The notes beneath the pieces are model-generated. The model was not told the DNA's origin. It did not search any database and saw nothing but the letters and a program-made list of their open reading frames with translations. A program made the translations under genes and the position numbers. A DNA stretch of 64,000 bases. It comes from Comamonas granuli NBRC 101663. GTDB taxonomy: Bacteria > Pseudomonadota > Gammaproteobacteria > Burkholderiales > Burkholderiaceae_C. The stretch covers positions 185,090 to 249,089 of the forward strand of contig NZ_BBJX01000006.1 in NCBI RefSeq assembly GCF_000739995.1, written 5' to 3'. Below, one piece after another: positions 36,081-44,923 of this stretch (position 1 is its first letter; each line of letters opens with the position of its first letter).

Positions 36081-39000
36081 ATGAGCCTCTCCACTCCCTT
36101 CATCCACCGCCCCATCGCCACCATGCTGCTGACGCTCGGCCTGGTCCTGGCCGGCACGGTGGCCTTCTTTCTGCTCCCGGTGGCGCCGCTGCCCCAGGTG
36201 GACTACCCCACCATCTCGGTGTCGGCCAGCCTGCCCGGCGCCAGCCCCGACACCATGGCCGCCACCGTGGCCACGCCGCTCGAGCGCGCGCTGGGCGCCA
36301 TCGCCGGGGTGAACGAGATCACCTCCAGCTCCACGCTGGGTAGCACGCGCATCACGCTGCAGTTCGACCTGGGGCGCGACATCGACGGCGCGGCGCGCGA
36401 CGTGCAGGCCGCCATCAACGCCGCGCGCACCCTGCTGCCCACGGGCATGCCCAGCAACCCCACCTACCGCAAGGTGAACCCGGCGGACGCGCCCATCATG
36501 ATCCTGGCGCTCACCTCCGATGCGCTCACGCGCGGGCAGATGTACGACGCCGCCTCCACCGTGCTGGCGCAAAAGCTCTCGCAGGTCGAGGGGGTGGGCC
36601 AGGCCACGGTGAGCGGCGGGGCGCTGCCCGCCGTGCGCGTGGAGCTCGACCCGGTGCGCCTGGCGGCCAACGGCATCTCGCTGGAGCAGGTGCGCGCCGC
36701 CCTCACCAGCACCAACGCCAACCGCCCCCTGGGCGCGCTCGAGCGCGAGGACCACTACTGGCAGGTGGCCACCAACGACCAGGCGCGCACCGCCGCCGAG
36801 TACGCCCCGCTGGTGCTGCGCTGGAACCAGGGCCGCGCCGTGCGTTTGCAGGACGTGGCCGAGGTGCTCGACTCGGTGCAGGACGTGCGCAACTACGGCG
36901 TGGCCAACGGCAAGCCCGCCATCCTGCTGCAGGTGTACAAGCAGCCGGGGGCCAACATCCTGCAGGCCGTCGAGCGCGTGCGCGCGCTGCTGCCGCAGCT
37001 CCAGGCCTCCATCCCGGCGGCCATAGACATCACCATCGTCTCCGACCGCACGCCCACGCTGCGCGCCTCCCTGCGCGAGGTCGAGCGCGCGCTGGCGCTG
37101 GCCGTGGGGCTGGTCATCCTGGTGGTATTCCTGTTCCTGCGCAATGGCCGCGCCACGCTCATCCCCAGCGTGGCCGTGCCCGCGTCGCTGGCGGGCACCT
37201 TTGGCGTGATGTACCTGGCGGGCTACACGCTGGACAACCTCTCGCTCATGGCGCTCACCGTGGTCACCGGCTTCGTGGTGGACGACGCCATCGTCGTGCT
37301 GGAAAACATCATGCGTCACATGGAGCGCGGCAAGAGCGCGCTGCAGGCGGCGCTCGACGGCGCGCGCGAGATCGGCTTCACCGTGGTGTCCATGAGCCTG
37401 TCGCTGATCGCCGTGTTCGTGCCCATCTGGTTCATGGGCGGCATCGTCGGGCGGTTCTTCCGCGAGTTCGCCATCGTCATGTCGGCGGCGATTCTGGTGT
37501 CCATGGTGGTGTCGCTCACCACCACGCCCATGATGTGCGCGCACCTGCTGCGCCAGCCCCTGCAGCCGCGCCAGCGCAGCCGCTGGGCGCGCTGGCAGGA
37601 CGCGCTGGCCGCGCGCGGCCTGCGCGGCTACCGGCGCAGCCTGGCCTGGTGCCTGCGCCACCAGCCGCTGGTGCTGCTGGCCCTGGCGGGCGTGGTGGCG
37701 CTCAATGTGCACCTGTACATGGCCATCGACAAGGGCTTCATGCCCGAGCAGGACACGGGGCGCATCTCCGGCTTCATCCGCGCCGACCAGGCCACCTCCT
37801 ACCAGGCCATGGAGCAGCGCCTCAAGCGCTTCCTGGCCATCGTGCAGCAGGACCCGGCGGTGGAGTACGTGACGGGCTTTACCGGCGGCTGGCAGCGCAA
37901 CGCCGCCAGCATGTACCTCACGCTCAAGCCCCTGGCCGAGCGCAAGGTCTCGTCGGACGAAGTCATCAACCGCCTGCGCCAGCAGCTCAAGAACGAGCCC
38001 GGCGCGCGCCTGTTCATGATGCTGCAGCGCGACATCCGCATCGGCGGGCGCCAGAGCAGCGCCTCGTTCGACTACACCCTGCAGGCCGACGACATCCAGG
38101 ACCTGCGCACCTGGGAGCCGCGCATCCGCCAGGCCATGGCGCAACTGCCCGAGCTGGAGGACGTGAACAGCGACGTGCAGGACTTTGGCGTGCAGACCAC
38201 GCTGGTGATCGACCGCGACGCCGTGACGCGCCTGGGCCTGACCATGGCGCAGATCGACGCCACGCTGAACGACGCCTTCGGCCAGCGCCAGGTGGGCGTG
38301 ATCTACAACCCGCTCAACCAGTACCGCGTGGTCATGGAGGCCGCGCCGCGCTACCTGCAAAGCCCCGAGACGCTGGGCGGCTTCTTCTTCGTCAACAAGC
38401 AGGGGCAGAGCGTGCCGCTCACGGCCTTTGCGCGCGTCACGCAGACGACCACGCCCCTGTCCGTGCAGCACGAGCGCGGCACCCCCGCCAGCACGGTGAG
38501 CTTCAGCCTGGCGCAGGGGGTTTCGCTGTCGCAGGCCACGGCGGCCATCCACGACGCGGTGGCGCAGCTCGGCGTGCCGGTGTCGGTGCGCGGCTCGTTC
38601 AGCGGCACGGCCGGGGCCTTCCAGGACGCGCTGGCCGGCCAGCCGCTGCTCATCCTCGCGGCCATGGTGTGCATTTACCTGGTGCTGGGCATGCTGTACG
38701 AGAGCCTGGTGCACCCGCTCACCATTCTGTCCACGCTGCCCTCGGCCGGCGTGGGTGCGCTGCTGGCGCTCATGCTGTTTAAGACGGAGTTCTCGCTCAT
38801 TGCGCTCATCGGCGTGATCCTGCTGATCGGCATCGTCAAGAAGAACGCGATCATGATGATCGACTTCGCCCTCGCGCGCCAGCGCCGGGGCCATGCCGGG
38901 GCCGCGCAGGCCATCTACCGCGCCTGCAGCCTGCGCCTGCGCCCCATCCTCATGACCACCCTGGCCGCCATGGTGGGGGCGCTGCCCCTGGCCCTGGGCC

Positions 39001-39197
39001 GCGGCGACGGCGCCGAGCTGCGCCAGCCGCTGGGCATGGCCGTGGTCGGCGGCCTGCTGCTCAGCCAGGTGCTCACGCTCTACACCACGCCCGTGGTCTA
39101 CGTGGTGTTCGACCGCCTGCGCCAGCGCGTGCTGCGCGCCACCGCCAGCCGCCCGGCGGCGCCCGGCCCGGCGCCCGCGCTGCAAGGAGACACCTGA
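36081..39197 (+). CDS. mdtC: RND efflux pump, MdtC-type
   Basis: A 1038-residue RND transporter paralogous to mdtB. It starts [40 protein letters not shown] is the N-terminal signature, with [14 protein letters not shown] in TM4 and [15 protein letters not shown] in TM10. GGGAGGG precedes the ATG. Its stop shares bases with the start of the outer-membrane factor (TGATG). It works with mdtB; pumps of this class export bile salts, novobiocin and other amphiphiles. No regulator such as BaeSR is adjacent. Confidence 0.92.
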   Translation: MSLSTPFIHRPIATMLLTLGLVLAGTVAFFLLPVAPLPQVDYPTISVSASLPGASPDTMAATVATPLERALGAIAGVNEITSSSTLGSTRITLQFDLGRDIDGAARDVQAAINAARTLLPTGMPSNPTYRKVNPADAPIMILALTSDALTRGQMYDAASTVLAQKLSQVEGVGQATVSGGALPAVRVELDPVRLAANGISLEQVRAALTSTNANRPLGALEREDHYWQVATNDQARTAAEYAPLVLRWNQGRAVRLQDVAEVLDSVQDVRNYGVANGKPAILLQVYKQPGANILQAVERVRALLPQLQASIPAAIDITIVSDRTPTLRASLREVERALALAVGLVILVVFLFLRNGRATLIPSVAVPASLAGTFGVMYLAGYTLDNLSLMALTVVTGFVVDDAIVVLENIMRHMERGKSALQAALDGAREIGFTVVSMSLSLIAVFVPIWFMGGIVGRFFREFAIVMSAAILVSMVVSLTTTPMMCAHLLRQPLQPRQRSRWARWQDALAARGLRGYRRSLAWCLRHQPLVLLALAGVVALNVHLYMAIDKGFMPEQDTGRISGFIRADQATSYQAMEQRLKRFLAIVQQDPAVEYVTGFTGGWQRNAASMYLTLKPLAERKVSSDEVINRLRQQLKNEPGARLFMMLQRDIRIGGRQSSASFDYTLQADDIQDLRTWEPRIRQAMAQLPELEDVNSDVQDFGVQTTLVIDRDAVTRLGLTMAQIDATLNDAFGQRQVGVIYNPLNQYRVVMEAAPRYLQSPETLGGFFFVNKQGQSVPLTAFARVTQTTTPLSVQHERGTPASTVSFSLAQGVSLSQATAAIHDAVAQLGVPVSVRGSFSGTAGAFQDALAGQPLLILAAMVCIYLVLGMLYESLVHPLTILSTLPSAGVGALLALMLFKTEFSLIALIGVILLIGIVKKNAIMMIDFALARQRRGHAGAAQAIYRACSLRLRPILMTTLAAMVGALPLALGRGDGAELRQPLGMAVVGGLLLSQVLTLYTTPVVYVVFDRLRQRVLRATASRPAAPGPAPALQGDT

Positions 39198-40675
39198 TGC
39201 CCTTTGAAAACTCCTGTTTTGATAGCTGCTTGCGCTGGATGCACAGGCCCTGGAGGCCTTTTTTGCTTGTAAGCACGGCCTGGCTGGCCGCCTGCGGCAG
39301 CCTGCAGCCGCCGCACGAGCGTCCGGCGCTCGACCTGCCCGCCGCCTACAAGGAAGGCGTGCCCGGCAGCGCCGTGTGGCAGCCCGCCGAGCCGCAGGAC
39401 AGCGTGCCCGACGCCTGGTGGACCCTGTTCGCCGACCCCGTGCTCGACGCCCTGCAGGAGCGCGCCGCCAGCGGCAACCAAAACGTCGCCCTGGCCGTGG
39501 CCCGCCTGCGCGCCGCGCGCGCCGCGCTCGACGGCGCCAGCGCCGCCACCCTGCCCAGCCTGGGCGCCAATGCCAGCAGCACGCGCGCGCGCAGCGGCAC
39601 TACCACCCAGGATGGCAGCAGCACGGCGCGCACCACCAGCAGCCACGCGCTGGGACTGAGCGCCAGTTGGGAGCTGGACCTGTGGGGGCGCCTGTCGGGC
39701 AGCGTGGATGCCGCGCGCGCCAGCGCCCAGGCCAGCGCCGACGACCTGGCCGCCATGCGCCTGTCGGTGCAGGCCACGGTGGCGCAAACCTACTTCGCCC
39801 TGCGCGCCGCCGAGGCGCAGGCGCAACTGCTGGACGACACCCTGGCCGCCTACGAACGCAGTTGGGAGCTCACGCGCAACCGCCAGCGCGCCGGCGTGGC
39901 CTCGGCCGCCGACGTGGCCCAGGCCGAGGCGCAGTACAAATCCACCCAGGTGCAATGGCACGAAGCACGCACCAGCCGCGCCCAGTTGGAGCACGCCCTG
40001 GCCGCGCTCACCGGCCAGGCCCCGGCGGCGCTCAGCCTGGGCGCCACGGCCGCGCTGCCCCAGCCGCCCGCCGTGCCCGCGCAACTGCCCGCGCGCCTGC
40101 TGGAGCGCCGCCCCGACATCGCCGCTGCCGAGCGCCGCGTGGCCGCCGCCAATGCGCAGATCGGCGTGGCCCGCGCCGCCTTCTTCCCCGCCATCACCCT
40201 GTCGGCCACGGCGGGCTTGCGCGGCGCGCAACTGGCCGACCTGCTCAGCGCCCCGTACCGCTTCTGGTCGCTGGGCCCGGCGCTGGCCGCCGCCCTGTTC
40301 GACGGCGGCGCGCGCAGCGCCGCCGTGGAATCGGCCCGCGCCACGCACGAGCAGGCCGTGGCCAGCTACCGCCAGACCGTGCTGACCGCCCTGCAGGAGG
40401 TGGAAGACAACCTCGTCGCCGCCGCCGCGCTGGAGCGCGAACAGGCACTGCAACTGGAGGCCGTGGCCGCCGCGCAGCGCGCGCTGGACGTGGTGACCAA
40501 CCAGTACCGCGCGGGGACGGTCGGCTACCTCAACGTGCTGAGCGCGCAGACCACGGTGCTGGCGGCGCAGCGCGGCCTGATCGATGTGCGCAGCCGCAGG
40601 CTGGCGGCAGTGAATGCGCTGCTGAAGAATGTGGCGGGGCGGTGGGAGATGGAAGAAGAAAAGCCGCAACCGTAA
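39197..40675 (+). CDS. Outer-membrane efflux factor (NodT/OprM family lipoprotein)
   Basis: A 492-residue TolC-type channel subunit. The lipoprotein signal is unusually long and begins [17 protein letters not shown]; the lipobox LAAC falls at about residues 30-33. The body has the two repeated coiled-coil halves of the family (WWTLFADPVLDAL; AERRVAAANAQIGVARAAFF; GGARSAAVESARATHEQAVA). It completes the mdtABC tripartite pump. The first 20 or so codons are made of a dispersed-repeat copy, so the normal start may have been replaced when the repeat entered. An internal start at 39239 (MHRPWRP) is possible. Confidence 0.9.
   Translation: MPFENSCFDSCLRWMHRPWRPFLLVSTAWLAACGSLQPPHERPALDLPAAYKEGVPGSAVWQPAEPQDSVPDAWWTLFADPVLDALQERAASGNQNVALAVARLRAARAALDGASAATLPSLGANASSTRARSGTTTQDGSSTARTTSSHALGLSASWELDLWGRLSGSVDAARASAQASADDLAAMRLSVQATVAQTYFALRAAEAQAQLLDDTLAAYERSWELTRNRQRAGVASAADVAQAEAQYKSTQVQWHEARTSRAQLEHALAALTGQAPAALSLGATAALPQPPAVPAQLPARLLERRPDIAAAERRVAAANAQIGVARAAFFPAITLSATAGLRGAQLADLLSAPYRFWSLGPALAAALFDGGARSAAVESARATHEQAVASYRQTVLTALQEVEDNLVAAAALEREQALQLEAVAAAQRALDVVTNQYRAGTVGYLNVLSAQTTVLAAQRGLIDVRSRRLAAVNALLKNVAGRWEMEEEKPQP
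39213..39270. repeat. Dispersed repeat, copy 5 (in signal peptide of the outer-membrane factor)
   Basis: CTGTTTTGATAGCTGCTTGC, then GCCCTGGAGGCCTTTTTTGC: a near-consensus copy inside the reading frame. It encodes the N-terminal region of the lipoprotein signal. Confidence 0.75.
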
Positions 40676-40874
40676 GTAAGGCGCCGGGTTGACTGGCGCA
40701 AATCGACCCAAAGCGGCCAATGAGAGCAGTGCATACCAATCCCCGCAATGCGGTTGTTATTCTTTCGCAAGCAGTCGACTACCTTGCCAATCAAGACATT
40801 GTTCGCAGGGCAGTGGGAGCAATGTGGGTGTCAGGGACAAGTGTAGGATTGCTGGGAAGAGGTGGGAAAAGAAG
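40676..40874. other. Spacer before the low-GC gene
   Basis: 199 bases with no convincing gene. Base composition falls here from the usual level of the window. Nothing recognised as a mobile-element end. Confidence 0.5.
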
Positions 40875-42044
40875 ATGACATTAGATGAGCTTTTGCAGAG
40901 ATACAGTGCATTCGTGAAAACGCCCGAATATCTCGAAGGTCTATTCGTCGAAGTCAGCGGGATGGCAATTGACATCCTGCTTCTCACCATCCTTGTACCC
41001 ACGATTTTTTGGATCGTGCAGTTGCGCAATAAAATTCAGGCACAACGCACAGCCTCATTTCTGTGCCTCCAGTTTCTTCGTGATTGCACAACTTTGCTAC
41101 TGCGCGCTGGCGGCATCCAAAACTTGAATGAGGCGCTTCACTACGAACTAAAAAATGATCGATTATCCGAGCTATTCAGCCACTCAATCTACGGTAATTC
41201 CGAAAATCTCTTGGAAATGCTGCGATCTCGGATGGCGAGAGGATCGCATATACTGGGCCACCGATCATTGGAGATGGCAGACATCCGAGAGCTGAGAGAG
41301 GAAGCGGAGGGCCTCGTGAGGCAGTGCGAGCAATACGTCGTGCTTTTCTCCAGCCTACGACTACATACATATTCTGAGCGCTGTTTCAGAATCGGTGTGA
41401 TTCTGTTCGCGCTGCGGGACTATATGAAACAAATGGAGCCACTTGCTGGTAGCACTCGACCGACCGATGGTTTCAGAACACTAAGCACTGACTTGGCTAC
41501 TGCAATTGACGAGTGGTTTTCCAGGGAACGCAAAATACCTGACAAAGCGCTGCATAGAAGTGCCCAGATCACCATGGTCAAGTTGATTTTGCAGATGCCT
41601 TGCACGCTGGTGCAACGTTATGTGATCGGTCCAATAATGACCAGAATAGGGATTGAATACCGAGACCCTTGGAAACTCGACATCGTACGAGTACTTCTTG
41701 AGAAGGCATATAAGAGTGCGGGTTCGGCGGAAGTCTTCAAGACACTTAATCTAAGTGGTAAGCAGGTGAGAAAAATTCTTTCGCTGCCAAGTGCTTCCAA
41801 CGAAGCGATCACCTTTTTGCTGGCACTACGGGCACTTTTCCCAGCGGACAGATGGGATGCTGTGTTGGTCAGTACCATCTTCCAAGAACTTACTCGTGTC
41901 AAGCCCGATGTCGTCACGTCAAGCCACTACATTGGGGATGCCTCAGCTATTTATGTGAGAGCGTCATTCAAACAGGACGCCGAAGTGCTGATCCGCATCA
42001 TGAGTTGGGCTAGTTCATATGAGGGCATCCATAGCGTCGCATAG
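40875..42044 (+). CDS. Unknown membrane-anchored protein with low GC
   Basis: A 389-residue protein I do not recognise. One membrane span lies at about residues 30-50 (MAIDILLLTILVPTIFWIVQ). It is followed by about 340 residues with a largely helical look, several basic patches and no repeat or nuclease motif that I can see. Start chosen at the ATG at 40875, which gives a short N-terminus before the span; GAAGAGG lies a little upstream. Two 60-base lines counted inside it are 45-48% GC, against about 65-75% in flanking genes, and codon use has many A/T-ending codons. This points to recent acquisition. It stands alone between the efflux operon and a VOC gene. A membrane-linked defence or effector role is only a guess. 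Confidence 0.75.
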   Translation: MTLDELLQRYSAFVKTPEYLEGLFVEVSGMAIDILLLTILVPTIFWIVQLRNKIQAQRTASFLCLQFLRDCTTLLLRAGGIQNLNEALHYELKNDRLSELFSHSIYGNSENLLEMLRSRMARGSHILGHRSLEMADIRELREEAEGLVRQCEQYVVLFSSLRLHTYSERCFRIGVILFALRDYMKQMEPLAGSTRPTDGFRTLSTDLATAIDEWFSRERKIPDKALHRSAQITMVKLILQMPCTLVQRYVIGPIMTRIGIEYRDPWKLDIVRVLLEKAYKSAGSAEVFKTLNLSGKQVRKILSLPSASNEAITFLLALRALFPADRWDAVLVSTIFQELTRVKPDVVTSSHYIGDASAIYVRASFKQDAEVLIRIMSWASSYEGIHSVA

Positions 42045-42280
42045 TTGTCTTCACTGCCACCGAAAATCCTATGACAAGTCTAGGCGTTGGGGCAGCATCG
42101 ATAGCTTGAGAGTATGCTTAGCGTTCCTCGTTAATTGGCCGTCATTTCTCGTTCCATCTCCGCTGCGGGTGGAATGAACGCTGTGGGACTAAGCCTGCGT
42201 GATAAGAGTATGAGGGACGCTCGAGTTACCGCTTTTGGCCGAATGCTGCTCTAACCCTGGCACGCGTGCCAGCAAAAATC
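42045..42280. other. Intergenic region after the low-GC gene
   Basis: 236 bases without a gene. It contains a pair GTTCCA and TGGAAtgAAC that could fold, and short words such as CGCTTTTGGCCGAATGCTGC that recur in intergenic DNA of related species. No direct repeats or transposase remnant seen. Confidence 0.5.
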
Positions 42281-42760
42281 TCACCCTCGCCGCGCCGCCT
42301 CAATCCCCGCAATCTCAATCTTCCCCATCCCCATCATCGCCTCGAACGCCCGCTGGGCCGCCGCGCGGTCCGGGTCGGCGATGGCGTCCAGCAGGGCGCG
42401 GGGCGTGATCTGCCAGGAGATGCCCCAGCGGTCCTTGCACCAGCCGCACACGCTGGCCTGGCCGCCATTGCTGATGAGGGCGTTCCACAGGCGGTCGGTT
42501 TCGGCCTGGTCGTCGGTGGCGACCTGGAACGAGAAGGCTTCGCTGTGCTGGAATTCCGGGCCGCCGTTGAGGCCGATGCAGGGGATGCCCATGACGGTGA
42601 ACTCCACCGTCAGCACGTCGCCCTCCTTGCCCGCGGGGTAGTCGCCGGGCGCGCGCAAGATGCTGCCGACCGCGCTGTCGGGGAAGGTACGCGCATAGAA
42701 CTGCGCGGCTTCCAGCGCCGTGCCGTTGAACCAGAGGCAGATGGTGTTCTTGGGGGCCAC
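42281..42760 (-). CDS. VOC/PhnB-like glyoxalase-fold protein
   Basis: A 159-residue protein of the PhnB/3-demethylubiquinone methyltransferase-like VOC group. It starts VAPKNTICLWFNGTALEAAQ and has FYARTFPDSAVG, GGPEFQHSEAFSFQV and CGWCKDRWGISWQITPRAL, the DxWGxxWQ(I/V) hallmark of this family. The catalytic role is unknown. A GTG start at 42760 is preferred because AAAGGAG lies seven bases upstream; the sequence before it does not fit the family. Its ribosome binding site overlaps the stop of the diguanylate cyclase, so the two are probably one transcript. Confidence 0.88.
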   Translation of the reverse strand: MAPKNTICLWFNGTALEAAQFYARTFPDSAVGSILRAPGDYPAGKEGDVLTVEFTVMGIPCIGLNGGPEFQHSEAFSFQVATDDQAETDRLWNALISNGGQASVCGWCKDRWGISWQITPRALLDAIADPDRAAAQRAFEAMMGMGKIEIAGIEAARRG

Positions 42761-42773
42761 GGCGGTTCTCCTT

Positions 42774-44711
42774 TCATGGCCAGTCTGTGCCATTGCGCGC
42801 GGCGCAGGCCTGCACGGCCGTGCCCCAGGCAAAGCGGTTTCTGCCGCCGTTCTTCGCCGCGTACATGGCTTCGTCCGCCTGCGCCACCAGGGTGGCGATG
42901 TCCTGGCCGTGCGCGGGGAACAGGGCGATGCCCACGCTGGCCGAGACCTGGACCACGGTGCCGCCCAGGTCGAAAGGGGTTGCCAGGGCCTGGAGGATCT
43001 TGGTGGCGACGCGTTCGCAGTCCTGCTCCTGGGCCACGGTGGCGAGCACGATGCCGAACTCATCGCCGCCAAAGCGCGACACCGTGTCTTCGGCGCGCAC
43101 GCAGCCTTCGAGGCGCTGCGCCGCCTGCCGCAGCAGTTGGTCGCCAGCGGTGTGGCCATGGCTGTCGTTGACGGCCTTGAAACCGTCGAGGTCGAGGTAG
43201 AGCACGGCGGCCAGCCGCCCGTGCCGCTGGGCCGATTCGAGCACCTGGGTGAACCGGTCCTGAAACATCAGGCGGTTGGGAAGGCCGGTCAGCGCGTCGT
43301 GCCGTGCGTCGTGCGAGAGGCGCTCCTCCAGGTTCTTGCGCGCCGTGACGTCCTGCGTGACGGCGACGAGGAAATCGGGCCTGCCGCGCGCATCCCTCAC
43401 CACGCCGAGCGCCTCGCACACCCACAGGGTGCTGCCGTCCTTGCGCCGGTAGCGTTTCTCGATTTCCGGCGACAGGGCGGGCGAGGGGGCCGCCAGGCGT
43501 TGCGCCACGAACTGGCGCGCCTCTTGCCGGCTGTCCTCGTCGCCCAGCTCGAACAGGCTGCGCGCGCGCAGCTCGTCGCTCTCGTAGCCCAGCATGCGGC
43601 AGAATTTTTCGTTGGCGCCGAGGATGCGCCCGTCGGGCGCGACGTGCGCAATGCCCATGGCGGCCTGGTGGAAGGTGGCGCGGAACAGGGCTTCGCTGGC
43701 ATGCAAGGCCCGAGCCACGGCGCGCTGGCGCGCCAGCACCAGGATCAGCAGGCTGGCGAAAACCAGCAGCGCGGCGCTGGCGCTGCCGGCCACCGCCAGG
43801 TAGCGGGCGCGCCGCTGCAGCACGGGCTCCAGTTCCTCGGCCTGGGCGGTGCCCACGGTCACCATCAGCGGGTAGCCCTCCATGGTCCGGTAGCTGACGA
43901 TGCGCGCCACGCCATCGGCGGCCACGCCATCGTCCACGAAATCCCCTTGCGCGGCGCTGGTGCGGCGCTGGAACCAGGAAAGGTGCCGGGCATCGAGGTC
44001 CAGGCTGTGGTGGCCGCCCGCCTGGCGCGCACGCACGATGCCGTCCAGGCCGGTGAGCTCCAGCAGGCCTTGGTGGCCCAGGTCGGCCTGGCGGTAGAAG
44101 TCGGTGAAGTTGGCCGGATCGACCGACATCACCACCACGCCGCCAAAGCTGCCGTCGGCGCGCGTGATGCGCAGCGACATCGGTATCTGCCACTGGCCCG
44201 AGACGCGGCCCAGCACGGGGGCGTTCACGTACAGGCGGTCCTGCGCGCTGCTGCGCTGGGCCTGGAAGAAGGCGCGGTCGGCGTAGTTCACGGCGCCGGC
44301 CGTGCTGCTGCTGCTGACGAGGTCGCCGGTCTCGGTCACCACGCTGATGATGGTGAACATCTCCTGCCGGATCACCTGCCGCTCTATCCATTGGCGCAGC
44401 GGGATGTTCGCGCCCTGGCGCAGGTATTCCTCGCGCACGAAGGCGGCGACCTGCTCGGCCGCTTTCAGGGTGCGGAAGACCTGCTGTTCGAAGGCGATCG
44501 CGAGATTGGCATTCGATTGCATGGCCGATGCCTGCGCCTGCTCGCGCTCGAAGGCGATGCGTTGCAGGGTGGTCAGCCAGATGCCCGCGATGGCGGCGGC
44601 GCTTACCAGTGCGATGACCAGGTTCAGGGGCGCGCCCGCAAGGCCCGCCCAGGGGGCGCGGCGCTGGGGTTCCCCCTCCTGGGGCGGGTCCGAACGCTGG
44701 GTTTGCGTCAT
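42774..44711 (-). CDS. Membrane diguanylate cyclase with Cache and PAS sensors
   Basis: A 645-residue c-di-GMP synthase. A first membrane span at about residues 30-50 and a second near 304-325 enclose a dCache-type periplasmic sensor. Then come a PAS domain with a PAC end (about 335-455) and a GGDEF domain. The active site GGDEF is at 548-552, and the inhibitory site RAED lies five residues before it, so product inhibition is expected. The start is the ATG at 44711, preceded by GGAG; an in-frame TTG five codons upstream lies on that same GGAG. The following gene encodes a VOC protein. The periplasmic ligand is unknown. Confidence 0.9.
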   Translation of the reverse strand: MTQTQRSDPPQEGEPQRRAPWAGLAGAPLNLVIALVSAAAIAGIWLTTLQRIAFEREQAQASAMQSNANLAIAFEQQVFRTLKAAEQVAAFVREEYLRQGANIPLRQWIERQVIRQEMFTIISVVTETGDLVSSSSTAGAVNYADRAFFQAQRSSAQDRLYVNAPVLGRVSGQWQIPMSLRITRADGSFGGVVVMSVDPANFTDFYRQADLGHQGLLELTGLDGIVRARQAGGHHSLDLDARHLSWFQRRTSAAQGDFVDDGVAADGVARIVSYRTMEGYPLMVTVGTAQAEELEPVLQRRARYLAVAGSASAALLVFASLLILVLARQRAVARALHASEALFRATFHQAAMGIAHVAPDGRILGANEKFCRMLGYESDELRARSLFELGDEDSRQEARQFVAQRLAAPSPALSPEIEKRYRRKDGSTLWVCEALGVVRDARGRPDFLVAVTQDVTARKNLEERLSHDARHDALTGLPNRLMFQDRFTQVLESAQRHGRLAAVLYLDLDGFKAVNDSHGHTAGDQLLRQAAQRLEGCVRAEDTVSRFGGDEFGIVLATVAQEQDCERVATKILQALATPFDLGGTVVQVSASVGIALFPAHGQDIATLVAQADEAMYAAKNGGRNRFAWGTAVQACAARNGTDWP

Positions 44712-44923
44712 TGCATGGCTCTCCAAGCCCTTCGGGAAGGGGGCTGACCGGTGGCCGGGCCTTGTGGGCCCAGGGCGCCCTGAGGGGGTTGTTCCGTTGG
44801 CCGGCCCGCGTGGCGGCTCGGCGGCTCTCTTCTTGGCGGGCGAGTGTAGTGCCCCGGCGCCAAACGTGCAGGCCTAGGTTCAATGGGCTGTGGGGGAATG
44901 GGGGCAGGGTGGCAGCGCCGGCT

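Noticed and set aside
32420..39185. Two very long open frames opposite mdtB and mdtC (about 1100 codons each)
   Set aside because: They are antisense shadows of the pump genes caused by GC-rich third positions. They are full of His/Gly/Arg-rich, low-complexity protein without domains.
40700..42260. Matching words (AAAGCGG, GGCC, AGAGCAG) on both sides of the low-GC gene as element ends
   Set aside because: The words occur in a different order on each side and do not align as direct or inverted repeats, so they are not evidence of attachment sites.
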